From assembly GCA_965220385.1 (NCBI GenBank), contig OZ244825.1, positions 1,550,001 to 1,614,000 on the forward strand: DNA of 64,000 bases, written 5' to 3'. Within the stretch, counting starts at the first letter, position 1. Each line of letters begins with the position of its first letter. Below the pieces are notes generated by a model. The model did no database searches and was not told where the DNA came from. It worked only from the letters and a program-made list of their open reading frames with translations. Source of the DNA: PCPOR2b sp965220385 (GTDB lineage: Bacteria; Poribacteria; WGA-4E; PCPOR2b). The translations under genes were made by a program, and so were the position numbers. This document shows, piece after piece, positions 8,932 through 18,239 of this stretch.

Positions 8932-10137
8932 TTATGTTACGCTGTAATGCTTACTTGATCTCTTATACGCCGGTGACATCGCTCGCATTTGTTCAACAAC
9001 TTTTGGAACTTTTTCGATGACCTCATCGATTTCCGCTTCGGTGTTATCCTTACCGAGCGAAAACCGGACGGTGCCTTGCGCCAACTGCGGTGGCAGACCG
9101 AGCGCAGCCAAAACATGCGACGGCTCCATCGAACCGGAGGTGCAGGCGGAACCGGTTGAGACGCAGATACCTTCCATATCCAACCGCAAAATGAGGCTCT
9201 CTCCTTCAATATACTCAAATGAGATATTCAGTGTTCCGGGCAAACTGTGTTCGGGCTCGCTGTTCTCGTGGATACGATCAATATGCTCATGCAGCCCTTT
9301 CCGCAACTTATTTGTCAGATGTTCCAGATGTTCGACGCTTGTTTCCCGACTTTTCTGTGCCAGCGCTGCTGCAGCACCAAGTCCAACAATTGCGGGGACG
9401 TTCTCTGAACCAGCCCGCCGGTTACGCTCATGTGAGCCACCGTGAAGCAAGTTCTCAAGGCGTGTACCCCGCCGAATGTATAGCGCGCCGATGCCCTTAG
9501 GACCGTAGATCTTATGGGCAGAAAGCGAGAGCATACTAACTCCTAGCGCCTGAACATCAACCGATAGTTTGCCTACGGACTGTACCGCGTCCGTGTGGAC
9601 AGGGATACGATGTTCTCGCGCAATTTCACAGATCTCCCCAACCGGTTCAATGGCTCCGGTTTCGTTGTTAGCATGCATAATTGAGATAAGGATTGTCCCG
9701 TCTCGAATCGCTTCGCGCAGATCGTCGAGTTGGATTAGCCCGTAGCGATCAACGGGGAGATATGTTATTTCAAACCCATGTTTTTCAAGGTGCTGGCAGG
9801 TATGCAACACAGCGTGATGTTCGATTGAAGAGGTGATAACGTGGTTGCCACTGTTGCGGCTATGCTGCAACTCAGCGATCCCTTTGATGGCGTAGTTGTC
9901 AGCCTCCGTCCCGGTGCCGGTAAAGACGATTTCGCTTGGACTTTTAGCGTTGATGAGTGCTGCGACCTGTTCGCGTGCGTCGTCAATAGCGCTGCGTGCC
10001 TCGCGTCCATAGGTGTGGATGCTGGAACCGTTGCCGAATTGATCGGTCATAAAGGGGAGCATCGCCTCAAGCACCTGCGGGTGGATTGGCGTCGTTGCGT
10101 TATGGTCTAAGTATATGCGTTTCACGATCCTCACCAT
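8932..10137 (-). CDS. cysteine desulfurase (NifS/IscS family)
   Basis: A 401-residue PLP enzyme that takes sulfur from cysteine as a persulfide for Fe-S clusters and thiolated tRNA. The cofactor lysine is K209 in SAHKIYGPKG, and the persulfide cysteine is C332 in STGSACTSGSMEPSHVL. The long loop around that cysteine points to the group I (IscS/NifS) form. No iscU, iscR or thiI is next to it. It starts 12 bases after thrS and is very likely co-transcribed. An in-frame GTG four codons on (VKRIYLDHNATTP) is an alternative start. Confidence 0.95.
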   Translation of the reverse strand: MVRIVKRIYLDHNATTPIHPQVLEAMLPFMTDQFGNGSSIHTYGREARSAIDDAREQVAALINAKSPSEIVFTGTGTEADNYAIKGIAELQHSRNSGNHVITSSIEHHAVLHTCQHLEKHGFEITYLPVDRYGLIQLDDLREAIRDGTILISIMHANNETGAIEPVGEICEIAREHRIPVHTDAVQSVGKLSVDVQALGVSMLSLSAHKIYGPKGIGALYIRRGTRLENLLHGGSHERNRRAGSENVPAIVGLGAAAALAQKSRETSVEHLEHLTNKLRKGLHEHIDRIHENSEPEHSLPGTLNISFEYIEGESLILRLDMEGICVSTGSACTSGSMEPSHVLAALGLPPQLAQGTVRFSLGKDNTEAEIDEVIEKVPKVVEQMRAMSPAYKRSSKHYSVT

Positions 10138-10149
10138 TTTCTACACGGG

Positions 10150-11967
10150 TTATAGTTCGTCAGACCGGGTTGCAATGCGCTCTTGGACAGTTGCGACAAA
10201 CTCCACCACAGGAATACCGTTCTGACGCGCTCCATCTCGTTTACGGATAGAAACAGTGTTGTTTTCAATCTCTCTATCTCCGACAACGAGCATATATGGC
10301 ACCTGCATCAGTTGGGCTTGACGAATTTTGGCGTTCATTCGATCGGGTCCCAAATCGGCTTTGCCACGAATTGCGGAAGCTTTTAGCTGTCCAGCAATTT
10401 CTTGAGCATAGTCGTTGTGACTGTCATTGATTGGAATAACACGCGCATGTTCCGGTGAGAGCCAAACAGGAAACTTGCCAGCGTAATGCTCAAGCAGGAA
10501 ACCGATCATCCGCTCGTGCGTCCCTAACGGGGCGCGATGAAGACATATCGGGACTTCGGATTCACCGGATCTATTGACGAAACTTAAGTCGCATCGTCCC
10601 GGCACAGCAAAATCGACCTGATTGGTAGCAAGGCTGAATTCCCTACCGATCGCGCTCCAGATCTGCACATCGATTTTGGGACCGTAGAATGCGGCCTCAT
10701 CCGGAACCTCTACAAACGGCACGTCCCCATTCGTCATAGCGTTACGCACCATCTCTTCGGTTTTGAGCCACATCGGCTCGTTGTCGATATACTTATTGCC
10801 AAGTCCGGCTTTGTGGTGCGTACTCAGACGCATCACATATTTCTCAATGCCGAAAATTCGGAAATACTCGAGGTATAGATCAACGACGCCCATGAATTCC
10901 GCTTCAAACTGCTCCTCGGAACAGTAGATATGTGCGTCGTTCATTTGCATAGAACGTACCCGCATAAGACCAAAAAGTTCACCACTTTTTTCAAAGCGAT
11001 AGCAGGTCCCATATTCTCCCAAGCGCAGCGGCAGATCACGGTAGCTACGCGGCTTGCTATCAAAGATCTTGTGATGGAATGGGCAGTTCATTGGCTTCAT
11101 GTAATACCGCACACCCTCCATTTCCATCGGCGGATACATACTCTCGGCATAATGTGATAGGTGACCCGTCTGCTCGAACAGGGCGTCTTTGGCGAGGTGA
11201 GGCGTCCTAACACGATCATATCCTCTTTTCTCTTCCATCTCTTTGGCGAGTGCTTCCAGTTCTTCAATAACAATGCCCCCATTGGGTAACCACAGAGGGA
11301 GTCCGGGACCAACATCCTCATCAAAGATAAAGATTTCCAGGTCTCTGCCCAGTTTCCGATGATCTCGTTTTCGCGCTTCTTCAAGCATTTGGAGGTGCTG
11401 CTTGAGCTCATCTTTGGTGTGCCACACCGTACCGTAGATACGTTGAAGCATGGCGTTGTTTTCATCCCCGCGCCAATATGCACCAGCAACAGTCAGCAGC
11501 TTAAAAGCGTCGGGTCGGATTTCACCGGTATCCCCGACATGGGGACCTCTACAGAGATCTTCAAAGGTATCCTGTCGATAGGTGCTCAGGACAGGTGTTT
11601 CATCGATTGCTGTTCCATATTCGTCGGCATCCCCCTCGATCAGCCCCTCTATCAACTCCAACTTATATGGTTGATCTTTGAACAACTCGCGTGCTTCATC
11701 AGGTCCGATTTCTCGATAACTGAATTCATGTTTGCCAGCGACAATTTGCCGCATACGTTTCTCAATTTTCTGGAGGTCTTCCGGCGAAAATGCGATCGGC
11801 TTGTCATCACTGTCGACACCAAGATCGAAATCGTAGTAGAAGCCATTTTCAATCGGCGGCCCAATAGCAAGTTTCGCATCTGGGAATAGTTCCAAGACAG
11901 CTTGCGCCATCACATGTGCGGTGCTGTGTCTGATTTTATAAAGCAGATCTTTTTCTGAGTTTTCCAT
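10150..11967 (-). CDS. thrS: threonyl-tRNA synthetase without TGS domain
   Basis: Charges tRNA-Thr. The 605-residue chain starts directly at the editing (SAD) domain: HSTAHVMAQAV at residues 14-24 carries the HxxxH pair. The N-terminal TGS (N1) domain of about 60 residues found in typical bacterial enzymes is missing. GGAGAGA directly before the ATG argues that this is the true start. The class II core follows with RTPHLAKDALFEQTGHLSHY, the zinc/active-site MKPMNCPFHH and the motif 2 region around MRVRSMQMNDAH, then the anticodon-binding domain from about residue 500. It is followed closely by the cysteine desulfurase gene. Confidence 0.96.
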   Translation of the reverse strand: MENSEKDLLYKIRHSTAHVMAQAVLELFPDAKLAIGPPIENGFYYDFDLGVDSDDKPIAFSPEDLQKIEKRMRQIVAGKHEFSYREIGPDEARELFKDQPYKLELIEGLIEGDADEYGTAIDETPVLSTYRQDTFEDLCRGPHVGDTGEIRPDAFKLLTVAGAYWRGDENNAMLQRIYGTVWHTKDELKQHLQMLEEARKRDHRKLGRDLEIFIFDEDVGPGLPLWLPNGGIVIEELEALAKEMEEKRGYDRVRTPHLAKDALFEQTGHLSHYAESMYPPMEMEGVRYYMKPMNCPFHHKIFDSKPRSYRDLPLRLGEYGTCYRFEKSGELFGLMRVRSMQMNDAHIYCSEEQFEAEFMGVVDLYLEYFRIFGIEKYVMRLSTHHKAGLGNKYIDNEPMWLKTEEMVRNAMTNGDVPFVEVPDEAAFYGPKIDVQIWSAIGREFSLATNQVDFAVPGRCDLSFVNRSGESEVPICLHRAPLGTHERMIGFLLEHYAGKFPVWLSPEHARVIPINDSHNDYAQEIAGQLKASAIRGKADLGPDRMNAKIRQAQLMQVPYMLVVGDREIENNTVSIRKRDGARQNGIPVVEFVATVQERIATRSDEL

Positions 11968-12062
11968 AGTTCTCTCCGGTAATTATGGTATCTTCCGAGT
12001 TTCTCGGAGCTTCGAGTCCTGTTCAATTCTATGTAAAATCCCCACTTCTCGAATGTTCTTCA

Positions 12063-12088
12063 ATAAAAAAAGAGCCTTTCGGCTCTTT
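12063..12088 (-). terminator. intrinsic terminator after the tRNA cluster
   Basis: On the minus strand AAAGAGCC-GAAA-GGCTCTTT is followed by a run of T. The stem of about eight pairs with a GAAA tetraloop lies between the tRNA genes and thrS, so it ends the tRNA transcript. Confidence 0.85.
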
Positions 12089-12107
12089 AGTGTTAAACGG
12101 TATGTGA

Positions 12108-12181
12108 TGGGCGATACTGGATTTGAACCAGTGACCTCTTGCATGTCAAGCAAGCACTCTAACCACCTGAGCTAACCGCCC
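12108..12181 (-). tRNA. tRNA-Val (GAC)
   Basis: A cloverleaf on the minus strand. The acceptor stem GGGCGGT pairs with ATCGCCC (one G-T pair), the anticodon stem is CTTGC/GCAAG with loop TTGACAT, and the T-loop is GGTTCAAATCC. The anticodon GAC reads valine GUC codons. CCA is not encoded. Confidence 0.95.
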
Positions 12182-12195
12182 GAATAAGGGAATGA

Positions 12196-12267
12196 AGGCG
12201 GCGGTCGGAATTGAACCGACGCATAGGAGTTTTGCAGACTCCGGCCTTACCACTTGGCTACGCCGCC
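12196..12267 (-). tRNA. tRNA-Cys (GCA)
   Basis: The acceptor stem GGCGGCG pairs with CGCCGCC, with U at the discriminator position as is usual for tRNA-Cys. The anticodon stem is GGAGT/ACTCC with loop CTGCAAA, anticodon GCA. CCA is not encoded. It lies 14 bases from tRNA-Val. Confidence 0.95.
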
Positions 12268-12270
12268 ACA

Positions 12271-12346
<76 letters not shown>

Positions 12347-12358
12347 AAAGCGATTTTA

Positions 12359-12387
12359 AGTGTATCAAACACACTCGCATTTGTCAA
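12359..12387 (-). promoter_or_regulatory. promoter of the tRNA-Gly/Cys/Val operon
   Basis: On the minus strand TTGACA (12387-12382), a 17-bp spacer ending in TGA (extended -10) and TACACT (12364-12359). The expected start of transcription lies only a few bases before the first tRNA. Confidence 0.75.
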
Positions 12388-12434
12388 CCAAAAAGTGCAA
12401 ATTTACTGAAACGTGCGGGATCGACTCTGCTGCG

Positions 12435-12734
12435 TCACCTATCACCATCGTAACCAACTATTTCGCCTGTAGTCGCATCGAAGATTGCGCCGTAGCTGCC
12501 CGGCGCAGCGAAATCTTCATCTGTCTGCATCGCCAATTGGGTATTTGCGTCCATTAGGTAATAGTGGCCGGTGTAGAGGTGCGCTGCGTCCTCAATCTGC
12601 TTGACGTGATAGCAATGGCTGTGAAATTGAATCGTGTTATCGTAGATAATGATATACCGATCTCCGAAGATGCTTTGCGCGATCTGGTGAACGATAAACG
12701 GTTCAACTTCCTTAGATATCTCTCTATTTCGCAC
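12435..12734 (-). CDS. hypothetical protein
   Basis: A 99-residue protein with no recognised family. The start is GTG, with GGAGG 11 bases upstream. It is rich in aromatic and acidic residues and ends FDATTGEIVGYDGDR; no signal peptide or membrane segment is seen. It lies 46 bases downstream of the OmpA-family gene on the same strand, so it may be the last gene of that transcript. The reading frame looks protein-like and the ribosome site is good, but no family was recalled. Confidence 0.55.
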   Translation of the reverse strand: MRNREISKEVEPFIVHQIAQSIFGDRYIIIYDNTIQFHSHCYHVKQIEDAAHLYTGHYYLMDANTQLAMQTDEDFAAPGSYGAIFDATTGEIVGYDGDR

Positions 12735-12780
12735 GGAGCTTTAGGCCTCCATCAGGGCGTGTGAATTCAGCAGTTACGCT

Positions 12781-14520
12781 TTAATCGTGGATTTTTGATT
12801 CTCTTGTCAAAAGGATTGTATCAATCCGTCGATTCTTATCTCTGCCCTCCTGAAGATTGTTATCGGCGACAGGATGATCCTCACCTAAACCGGTAGCTGT
12901 CATGCGTTCTCGCGGAATATCGCATGTTTCGGCAAGGTATTTCATGAACGCATCAGCACGCCTCTGTGTTATCCGCAGATTCACGTCTGTTCCCCCACTG
13001 CTATCGCTGTGGCCTTCGATTCGGACATTATAGTCGTAAAACGTCTTGATAACCTCAGCAAGCTGGCGAATCTTTGGAAAGAATTTCGGATTGATTTCCG
13101 AACTCCCTTGCTTGAAAAGATTCCCGCTGAGTCGGATGAGTACCCCCTTCTCACTTTGAACCGTCTCCGCATCAGTTACCGTGGTAGCTGCGTCGAGGAT
13201 CCGGCTCTCAACTGCCTTGATTTCTTTACCTTTTTCAATCGCAGCGGCCAAGTACTCGTAGCTTTGCTGCCCCAAATCGATTGCCTGAGAATAATTTTCA
13301 GCCGCAAGTGCCTGTTTGGCATCTGCGAGGAGCGTTGTTGCCTTCTCGTGGTGTGCTGGGACAAGCGTTGTTGCCTCGGCTGCATCTCGGTCTAGCGCCT
13401 CTTCCGCCCGGAAGACGGCATCCTTGGCTTGAGCTATTTGCTCCTCAAGTGCTTCCTTCGCCAAGCGTTCCCGCTCAATCGGTTCCGCAAGCACAAGCGC
13501 ATCGCTAGCACTGCTCTCGGCTTGCGCGGCGAGCGTCAATGCCCGATCATACTGCTCGCGCGTCAGCGCCATATTTGCCCCCTCAAAGCTGCTGGTCGCA
13601 CGCTGAAAGAGCTCCGGTGCATGCTCAAACGCATTCATCTTTTCCGCTCGATCAATCTCAAATTGCGCGCGCGCAATTGCTACTTTTGCATTTGTATGTG
13701 CTTCAAGTTTTGCCGCTTGGGATTCGGTAGCCGCCGCGTTCCTCCCTGCCACGGTTGCAATCTTCGTCTTGTTTGCGTAGCTTTCCGCGTCCGTAGCAAG
13801 CGATTTCGCCTGATTAAAATTATCCTGTGCGAGCGCAGCGCGCGCTTGGACGATCAGATCCTTTGCGGCTCGGTAGTTATCCCCAGCGTAGGTAAGCGCA
13901 CCTTCCACTTTTACATCATCAAGTATAAGTTCCACCCTATCAATAGTCACTTGTATCTGCGATCGTAACAGTGCATTTTGGGCATCCATCTTTGCTTGGG
14001 CAGATTCGGCTCGCGCCGCTACTGCGCGCTGCTCTGCCTGAAGTGCCCTTGCCAAAGCGCGTGCCGTTTTTTCTTCTGCAATCAACTGACGGACCTCTGC
14101 CGTTCTTGTTTTATACTCCATCTCCTGAATCACAGCTCTCAACATCTCTGCCTCCGCCTCATTAATTCGGTGCTGGGCGAGAGATTGACGGACCTGTGCA
14201 CCGGCAATTCGGGATTCCATTCCTGCCCAAAACGCTAGCTCTATGCTCAGGATCCCATCCCCATTACGTTGGGCTTGCTGTGCTCCTTCGATGAGCCGTG
14301 TCGCTTTGCTGAACGTTTCGCTGGCATATTCTTCCGCTCCCAATCGCCGCGCTTCCGTAACAGCTTTCTGTGCGTCGTTCAGGCTTGTTTCGAGGAGGAT
14401 CGGATCCACCGTTCCAGCGCAACCCACGAGTCCGAATGCTATGAAAATGTGAAACGCAGTGACAGCCATACAGGTGACATATCGCACATACCGTATAGCG
14501 TGTCGCATGAGTTGATTCAA
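12781..14520 (-). CDS. lipoprotein with DUF4398-like helical repeats and C-terminal OmpA domain
   Basis: A 579-residue envelope protein. A signal peptide ends in the lipobox GLVGC with C34 as the lipidated residue. Residues 40-450 are alanine/glutamate-rich helices in recurrent units (AxxAxxxAxxALAxxNYxxAxxLA), as in DUF4398/TolA-like coiled coils. The last 120 residues are an OmpA/MotB peptidoglycan-binding domain (SSEINPKF, IEGHSDSSGGTDVNLRITQRRADAFMKYL, ENRRID-like KNRRID). It would tether the outer membrane to peptidoglycan. The start codon is TTG, with GGAGG six bases upstream. The gene before it codes for a shorter lipoprotein of the same kind. Confidence 0.85.
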   Translation of the reverse strand: MNQLMRHAIRYVRYVTCMAVTAFHIFIAFGLVGCAGTVDPILLETSLNDAQKAVTEARRLGAEEYASETFSKATRLIEGAQQAQRNGDGILSIELAFWAGMESRIAGAQVRQSLAQHRINEAEAEMLRAVIQEMEYKTRTAEVRQLIAEEKTARALARALQAEQRAVAARAESAQAKMDAQNALLRSQIQVTIDRVELILDDVKVEGALTYAGDNYRAAKDLIVQARAALAQDNFNQAKSLATDAESYANKTKIATVAGRNAAATESQAAKLEAHTNAKVAIARAQFEIDRAEKMNAFEHAPELFQRATSSFEGANMALTREQYDRALTLAAQAESSASDALVLAEPIERERLAKEALEEQIAQAKDAVFRAEEALDRDAAEATTLVPAHHEKATTLLADAKQALAAENYSQAIDLGQQSYEYLAAAIEKGKEIKAVESRILDAATTVTDAETVQSEKGVLIRLSGNLFKQGSSEINPKFFPKIRQLAEVIKTFYDYNVRIEGHSDSSGGTDVNLRITQRRADAFMKYLAETCDIPRERMTATGLGEDHPVADNNLQEGRDKNRRIDTILLTRESKIHD

Positions 14521-14602
14521 TCCATTCCTCCAATATCTACTATTAAGGGAGATTTTTTCCCTTCAAATATAAACAGATTTGTCCCTTTACATCAGTACGT
14601 GG

Positions 14603-15028
14603 CTATTCTTCAGGCGTTGATTGCAACTCTTGCAATTCCCACTCTGCCTGTTGAAGGTCTCGATTCGCGGCTTCTGCAGCATCTAATTGTGATTCGAGTG
14701 TGGCCTCTGAACTGTTAGCCTTCGCCTCTAACTGGTTCGCAAGGGCAAGCGCCTCCGCAATTCTCGCCGTCAGTTGAGCGCGCATCCCCATGCGATATGC
14801 TTCTGTCTCTTTGCCCACGCTTAACATCTCTTCCGATCGGACCACCATCTGCTCTGCCTCCGCCAATTCTCGGGGTGCAAGGTTTTGAGCATCTGCTTGT
14901 TTGGCTGCTCCGATCCGGACTTTGGCGTCATAGATGATCTGTGTTGCGCGCTCAGTTGTGGCGCCGCACCCAAGCATCCCTAAAACAACCAGTAAACTGG
15001 AAACCTTCATCATCAACATCTGTCTCAT
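14603..15028 (-). CDS. DUF4398-like lipoprotein
   Basis: A 141-residue lipoprotein with lipobox GMLGC (C21) and a helical, alanine/glutamate-rich mature part (LAPRELAEAEQMVVRSEEM) that resembles the repeat units of the downstream OmpA-family protein. It has no OmpA domain. The two genes lie 82 bases apart on the same strand and probably act together in the envelope. A GAG element lies before the ATG. Confidence 0.75.
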   Translation of the reverse strand: MRQMLMMKVSSLLVVLGMLGCGATTERATQIIYDAKVRIGAAKQADAQNLAPRELAEAEQMVVRSEEMLSVGKETEAYRMGMRAQLTARIAEALALANQLEAKANSSEATLESQLDAAEAANRDLQQAEWELQELQSTPEE

Positions 15029-15093
15029 TAGGCTGCTCCAGAAGAATAAAATGGATTAAGGTCTATACGGCGTTGGTTTACGCCTCGGATACC

Positions 15094-16095
15094 TTAACGA
15101 TCAACACCAATCTCAAAATGTCTGACGAGCGGAGCCAAGTCATCCCAGAAATCATCTGGAATTTCCACCGCCCCCGCCTTTGCATTCTCCATAGCTTCTT
15201 CAGGAGTGCGAGCACCAGGTATCGTGGAAGCAACTTGGGGGTGGCGGGTGCACCATTGAAGAGAAGCAGCTACCATTGGGATCTCGTAATCCCTACAAAG
15301 AGTTTGGATTTTGGAGACGTGATCCAAGCAAGCCTGGCTGAAGTTCCGTGCGAGATAGTTGATATCTGTGATCGGTCCTGTTGCAAGCAAGCCGCGCTCA
15401 AGCGGCGTAGCTACAACAATTCCCACGTTGTGCTTCTCCGCAGCTGGTAGGATACGTTCAGCGGCCAGCTGATTCAAAAGGCTCCAAGCCTCCGGAAGCA
15501 CAGCGGCATCGAATTCTCCAGTCTCGATATAGGGGGCGTTTGTGTGGGGATCATTAGCCGCGGCACCCACATATCGGACAACTCCCTCTTTCTGCAATTT
15601 GCGCAACGCGGCCAACGCACCCTCTTGTCCCATTACCTGTTCCATGGGAATATCCATGGGATCGTGAATATAGAGGACATCAAACTGTTCGATGCCCAAG
15701 CGTTCTTGGCTGGCTTCCACATCACGCAAAATTGCATCAAAACTGTAATCTTTCGCATCCATCGTGATCTGTCCGACCTTGGTGGTAACGGTGCACTTGG
15801 CAGCCAGATCGGGACGCGCTCTCAGCGCCTGACCAATCGTGGTCTCGCTTCGGGTGCCGCCGTAAAGGGGAGCGGTGTCGATGAGCGTACTCCCAGCTTC
15901 GATGGCAGCATAGATGGTCCGCACACCGAGATCTTCTTCCATATAACTGGTGAGAAATTCATCGCCCCGAAGGTTGTTAGGATCTTCGGGGTACTCCTCG
16001 GCTGCCTGATTGGCGGTGGGAATCCCGATAAACGCAGCCCCCAAACCGACAATCGGCACCTCAAGTCCGGTTCTACCCAGAATTTTGGTTTTCAT
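15094..16095 (-). CDS. aldo/keto reductase
   Basis: A 333-residue AKR of the (beta/alpha)8 fold, NAD(P)H-dependent. The tetrad is visible: D and Y in DTAPLYGGTRSE, K in TTKVG and H in YIHDPM. The N-terminus KILGRTGLEVPIVGLG is typical. TGAGGTAAAG precedes the ATG. Bacterial relatives include L-fucose and D-threo-aldose dehydrogenases. It lies 58 bases after a creatininase gene on the same strand. Confidence 0.93.
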   Translation of the reverse strand: MKTKILGRTGLEVPIVGLGAAFIGIPTANQAAEEYPEDPNNLRGDEFLTSYMEEDLGVRTIYAAIEAGSTLIDTAPLYGGTRSETTIGQALRARPDLAAKCTVTTKVGQITMDAKDYSFDAILRDVEASQERLGIEQFDVLYIHDPMDIPMEQVMGQEGALAALRKLQKEGVVRYVGAAANDPHTNAPYIETGEFDAAVLPEAWSLLNQLAAERILPAAEKHNVGIVVATPLERGLLATGPITDINYLARNFSQACLDHVSKIQTLCRDYEIPMVAASLQWCTRHPQVASTIPGARTPEEAMENAKAGAVEIPDDFWDDLAPLVRHFEIGVDR

Positions 16096-16153
16096 GATCT
16101 TTACCTCATCGAGTGCACCGCGCTAAGGAATCAGACCTGCACAGGGTTGCACA

Positions 16154-16885
16154 TTACCCCATCATCTCCTGCATTCTTCCAGCAACCCAATCGACAGCAA
16201 CATCAATCATAGCCTGTCCCTTCTCCGCGTTGGCTACTTTCGCGTCATGGTGATACATCCGATCAGCTTCAGCCTGATCCGGGTTGGAGATAGTCAATTT
16301 GGCATTGTCATAATCTACGCCGTCCCAATCAACATTTTCCGGAAAGGCTGCCCAAGCAAACGCGGTTTCAAATTCTGCGGCATGACCGGGGCATCTGCCG
16401 GTTTCCAACTGTTCTTGGACCAACTCTGGTGAATACGCCTCCCAATATGAGTGAAAGTCAATGTTGATTCCGAGCTTTTCGCGGTAGCCATCCAGCCGCT
16501 CATGCACCGGAGCAGCGTTGCCAGCATGGCCGTTGATAATAAGTATATTTGTGATTCCGTGACGCCGCATGCTATCTGCCACGTCATATAGGACCTCTCC
16601 GAACACGTCAGCGCGAAGTGTCAGCGTACCCTTGTGATCCATCCAGTGCTCGGACACGCCAATCGCCAGCGGTGTTGTGACAACAACATCGGGAAACAGC
16701 TTTTGTGCAGCCAGCTTTGAGACATGCACAGCACTTGCAGTATCATGAATCATCGCCAGATGCTCATTGTGTTGCTCGGTGCTGCCTGTTGGAATAATTG
16801 CGCCCCTGAGCGTTCCAGCATCAATGGCTTCGCGGATATATCGTCGTGGATTTTCCCACAGTAGAACAGATTTAATCTGAGACAT
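16154..16885 (-). CDS. creatininase family protein (second copy)
   Basis: A 243-residue member. GSTEQHNEHLAMIHDT carries the E, H and D metal ligands and NGHAGN is the second motif. A frame without stops extends to 17026, but the start at 16885 (MSQIKSVLLW) follows GAAGGAG and avoids overlap with the upstream dehydrogenase gene. It is divergent in sequence from the copy at 1464-2225. Its neighbours are an Ldh2-type dehydrogenase and an aldo/keto reductase, suggesting a small catabolic operon. Confidence 0.88.
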   Translation of the reverse strand: MSQIKSVLLWENPRRYIREAIDAGTLRGAIIPTGSTEQHNEHLAMIHDTASAVHVSKLAAQKLFPDVVVTTPLAIGVSEHWMDHKGTLTLRADVFGEVLYDVADSMRRHGITNILIINGHAGNAAPVHERLDGYREKLGINIDFHSYWEAYSPELVQEQLETGRCPGHAAEFETAFAWAAFPENVDWDGVDYDNAKLTISNPDQAEADRMYHHDAKVANAEKGQAMIDVAVDWVAGRMQEMMG

Positions 16886-16991
16886 TTGCAAACTCCTTCT
16901 GCTTTCAGTAAATTTAGGTAGAATTAGGCGACGAAATCTACAGGGGTTACCCTGATTCCATTGTCGTCGATCGAATAAAATTGGGGTGGTA

Positions 16992-17969
16992 TCAGAACGG
17001 CAGCGGGATTCCAACCCGTTCTGCAACGATTTGCAACTGTTCCTGATGTAGCTCGCCGACCGGGATTCCGATTTCCGCCCACTCCCGTTCCCGCTCCCAT
17101 TCTAAGCCGCCGGGCAGATCTGACCGGTCATAACCCGGTGCGGGTTGCATCTCTCGCGCATCGCGGATATGCTGGTCGATCTCGGCTTTGTACTCGTCAA
17201 CTGGTCTGAAACGAGAGATGTCAATCGCTGCGATGAAAGCACCTTGATTGGCTCCCTCCCAGGTCGTAGGCGGATCGGGCGGCTTATCGAACAGCCAAAT
17301 CCCTGCCATGAATCCACCGAGCGCGTGGCTTACATGACTTAAACCCAACATCTTGAAAAATGCTGCTGGACTCTGCTCGAATGCTTGGTCCAGTGGCAGC
17401 TTCGCGTCAATTCCAGTCGCCATATCGGCAACTATGGGCGGTTGATCGCCCGCTGGCAGCGCGAAACTCATCGGTGAAGCCCCCGTCGCGGTAGCAATTG
17501 GGGCGTCGGGACTATGTCGAAAACGGTGGCAGGAAACAGCAAATCCAACGCAATCCGCTTCAAGGGCGAGCCGTGAATACTTGCCAGCACTCCCGAAATG
17601 GAAATGATTGCGACTCGTTGCTGCACCGAGTCCCATCTCTTTCGCTTTCTTGACCGCTGCCTTGGCAGCGTGGTAGGAGGCGAAATGCCCCATGCCGCCA
17701 TCACCATCATAAATCGCTGTCGTCGGTGATTCATCGATGCAGCGAACAGTTGGACGTGGATTCACTTTACCGTCAAGCATCATCCCTACATATCCTGGTG
17801 TCTGGCGCGTGCCGTGACTGAACACGCCGCGCAGATCGGTGAGAACCAGGAGGTGAGCCATGTGTGCTGCATCTTCTTCGGAAGTCCCCGCCTTCTGGAA
17901 GGCGTCACTGATGAAACTTCGAAGTGCATCTGGCATAACGCGGATAAATTCATCTGGAATGACATTCAT
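16992..17969 (-). CDS. Ldh family oxidoreductase (malate/L-lactate/ureidoglycolate dehydrogenase type)
   Basis: A 325-residue member of the Ldh_2 family, NAD(P)-dependent 2-hydroxyacid dehydrogenases with a non-Rossmann fold. The signature DLRGVFSHGTRQTPGYV contains the catalytic histidine, and NHFHFGSAGKYSRLAL is typical of the cofactor region. It is probably the first gene of a minus-strand operon with the creatininase and aldo/keto reductase genes. The substrate (malate, lactate, ureidoglycolate or another hydroxyacid) cannot be decided. Confidence 0.88.
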   Translation of the reverse strand: MNVIPDEFIRVMPDALRSFISDAFQKAGTSEEDAAHMAHLLVLTDLRGVFSHGTRQTPGYVGMMLDGKVNPRPTVRCIDESPTTAIYDGDGGMGHFASYHAAKAAVKKAKEMGLGAATSRNHFHFGSAGKYSRLALEADCVGFAVSCHRFRHSPDAPIATATGASPMSFALPAGDQPPIVADMATGIDAKLPLDQAFEQSPAAFFKMLGLSHVSHALGGFMAGIWLFDKPPDPPTTWEGANQGAFIAAIDISRFRPVDEYKAEIDQHIRDAREMQPAPGYDRSDLPGGLEWEREREWAEIGIPVGELHQEQLQIVAERVGIPLPF

Positions 17970-18160
17970 AGTTTTTCTCCATATTTAGCAAATTCGTAGC
18001 CGAGGTAGAGTGCATTATAGCACCTTATTTTGCGTTAGTCTATACGATTGTGAGAACGTAGATTTAGAGACATGAGCTGCAGTAGTATCCCAGCCATAAG
18101 TTCCATTATGATAATATACTTGATGTACCCTCTTCTTGACAAGAGGTAAATCTCAGGAGA

Positions 18161-18189
18161 TTGACGTATTGATGAACTTGTGGTAGAAT
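18161..18189 (+). promoter_or_regulatory. sigma70-type promoter for the phosphodiesterase gene
   Basis: TTGACG (18161-18166), a 17-bp spacer ending in extended -10 TGG, and TAGAAT (18184-18189). It lies about 50 bases before the ATG at 18240 and supports that start over an upstream GTG/ATG. Confidence 0.65.
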
Positions 18190-18239
18190 CAATCGGAGTT
18201 ATTAAGAAATCTGGAAATTACGGAAGAAGGGGATTTATA

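Noticed and set aside
11359..11889. 176-residue plus-strand open frame inside thrS
   Set aside because: Entirely antisense to a conserved gene and without any family similarity.
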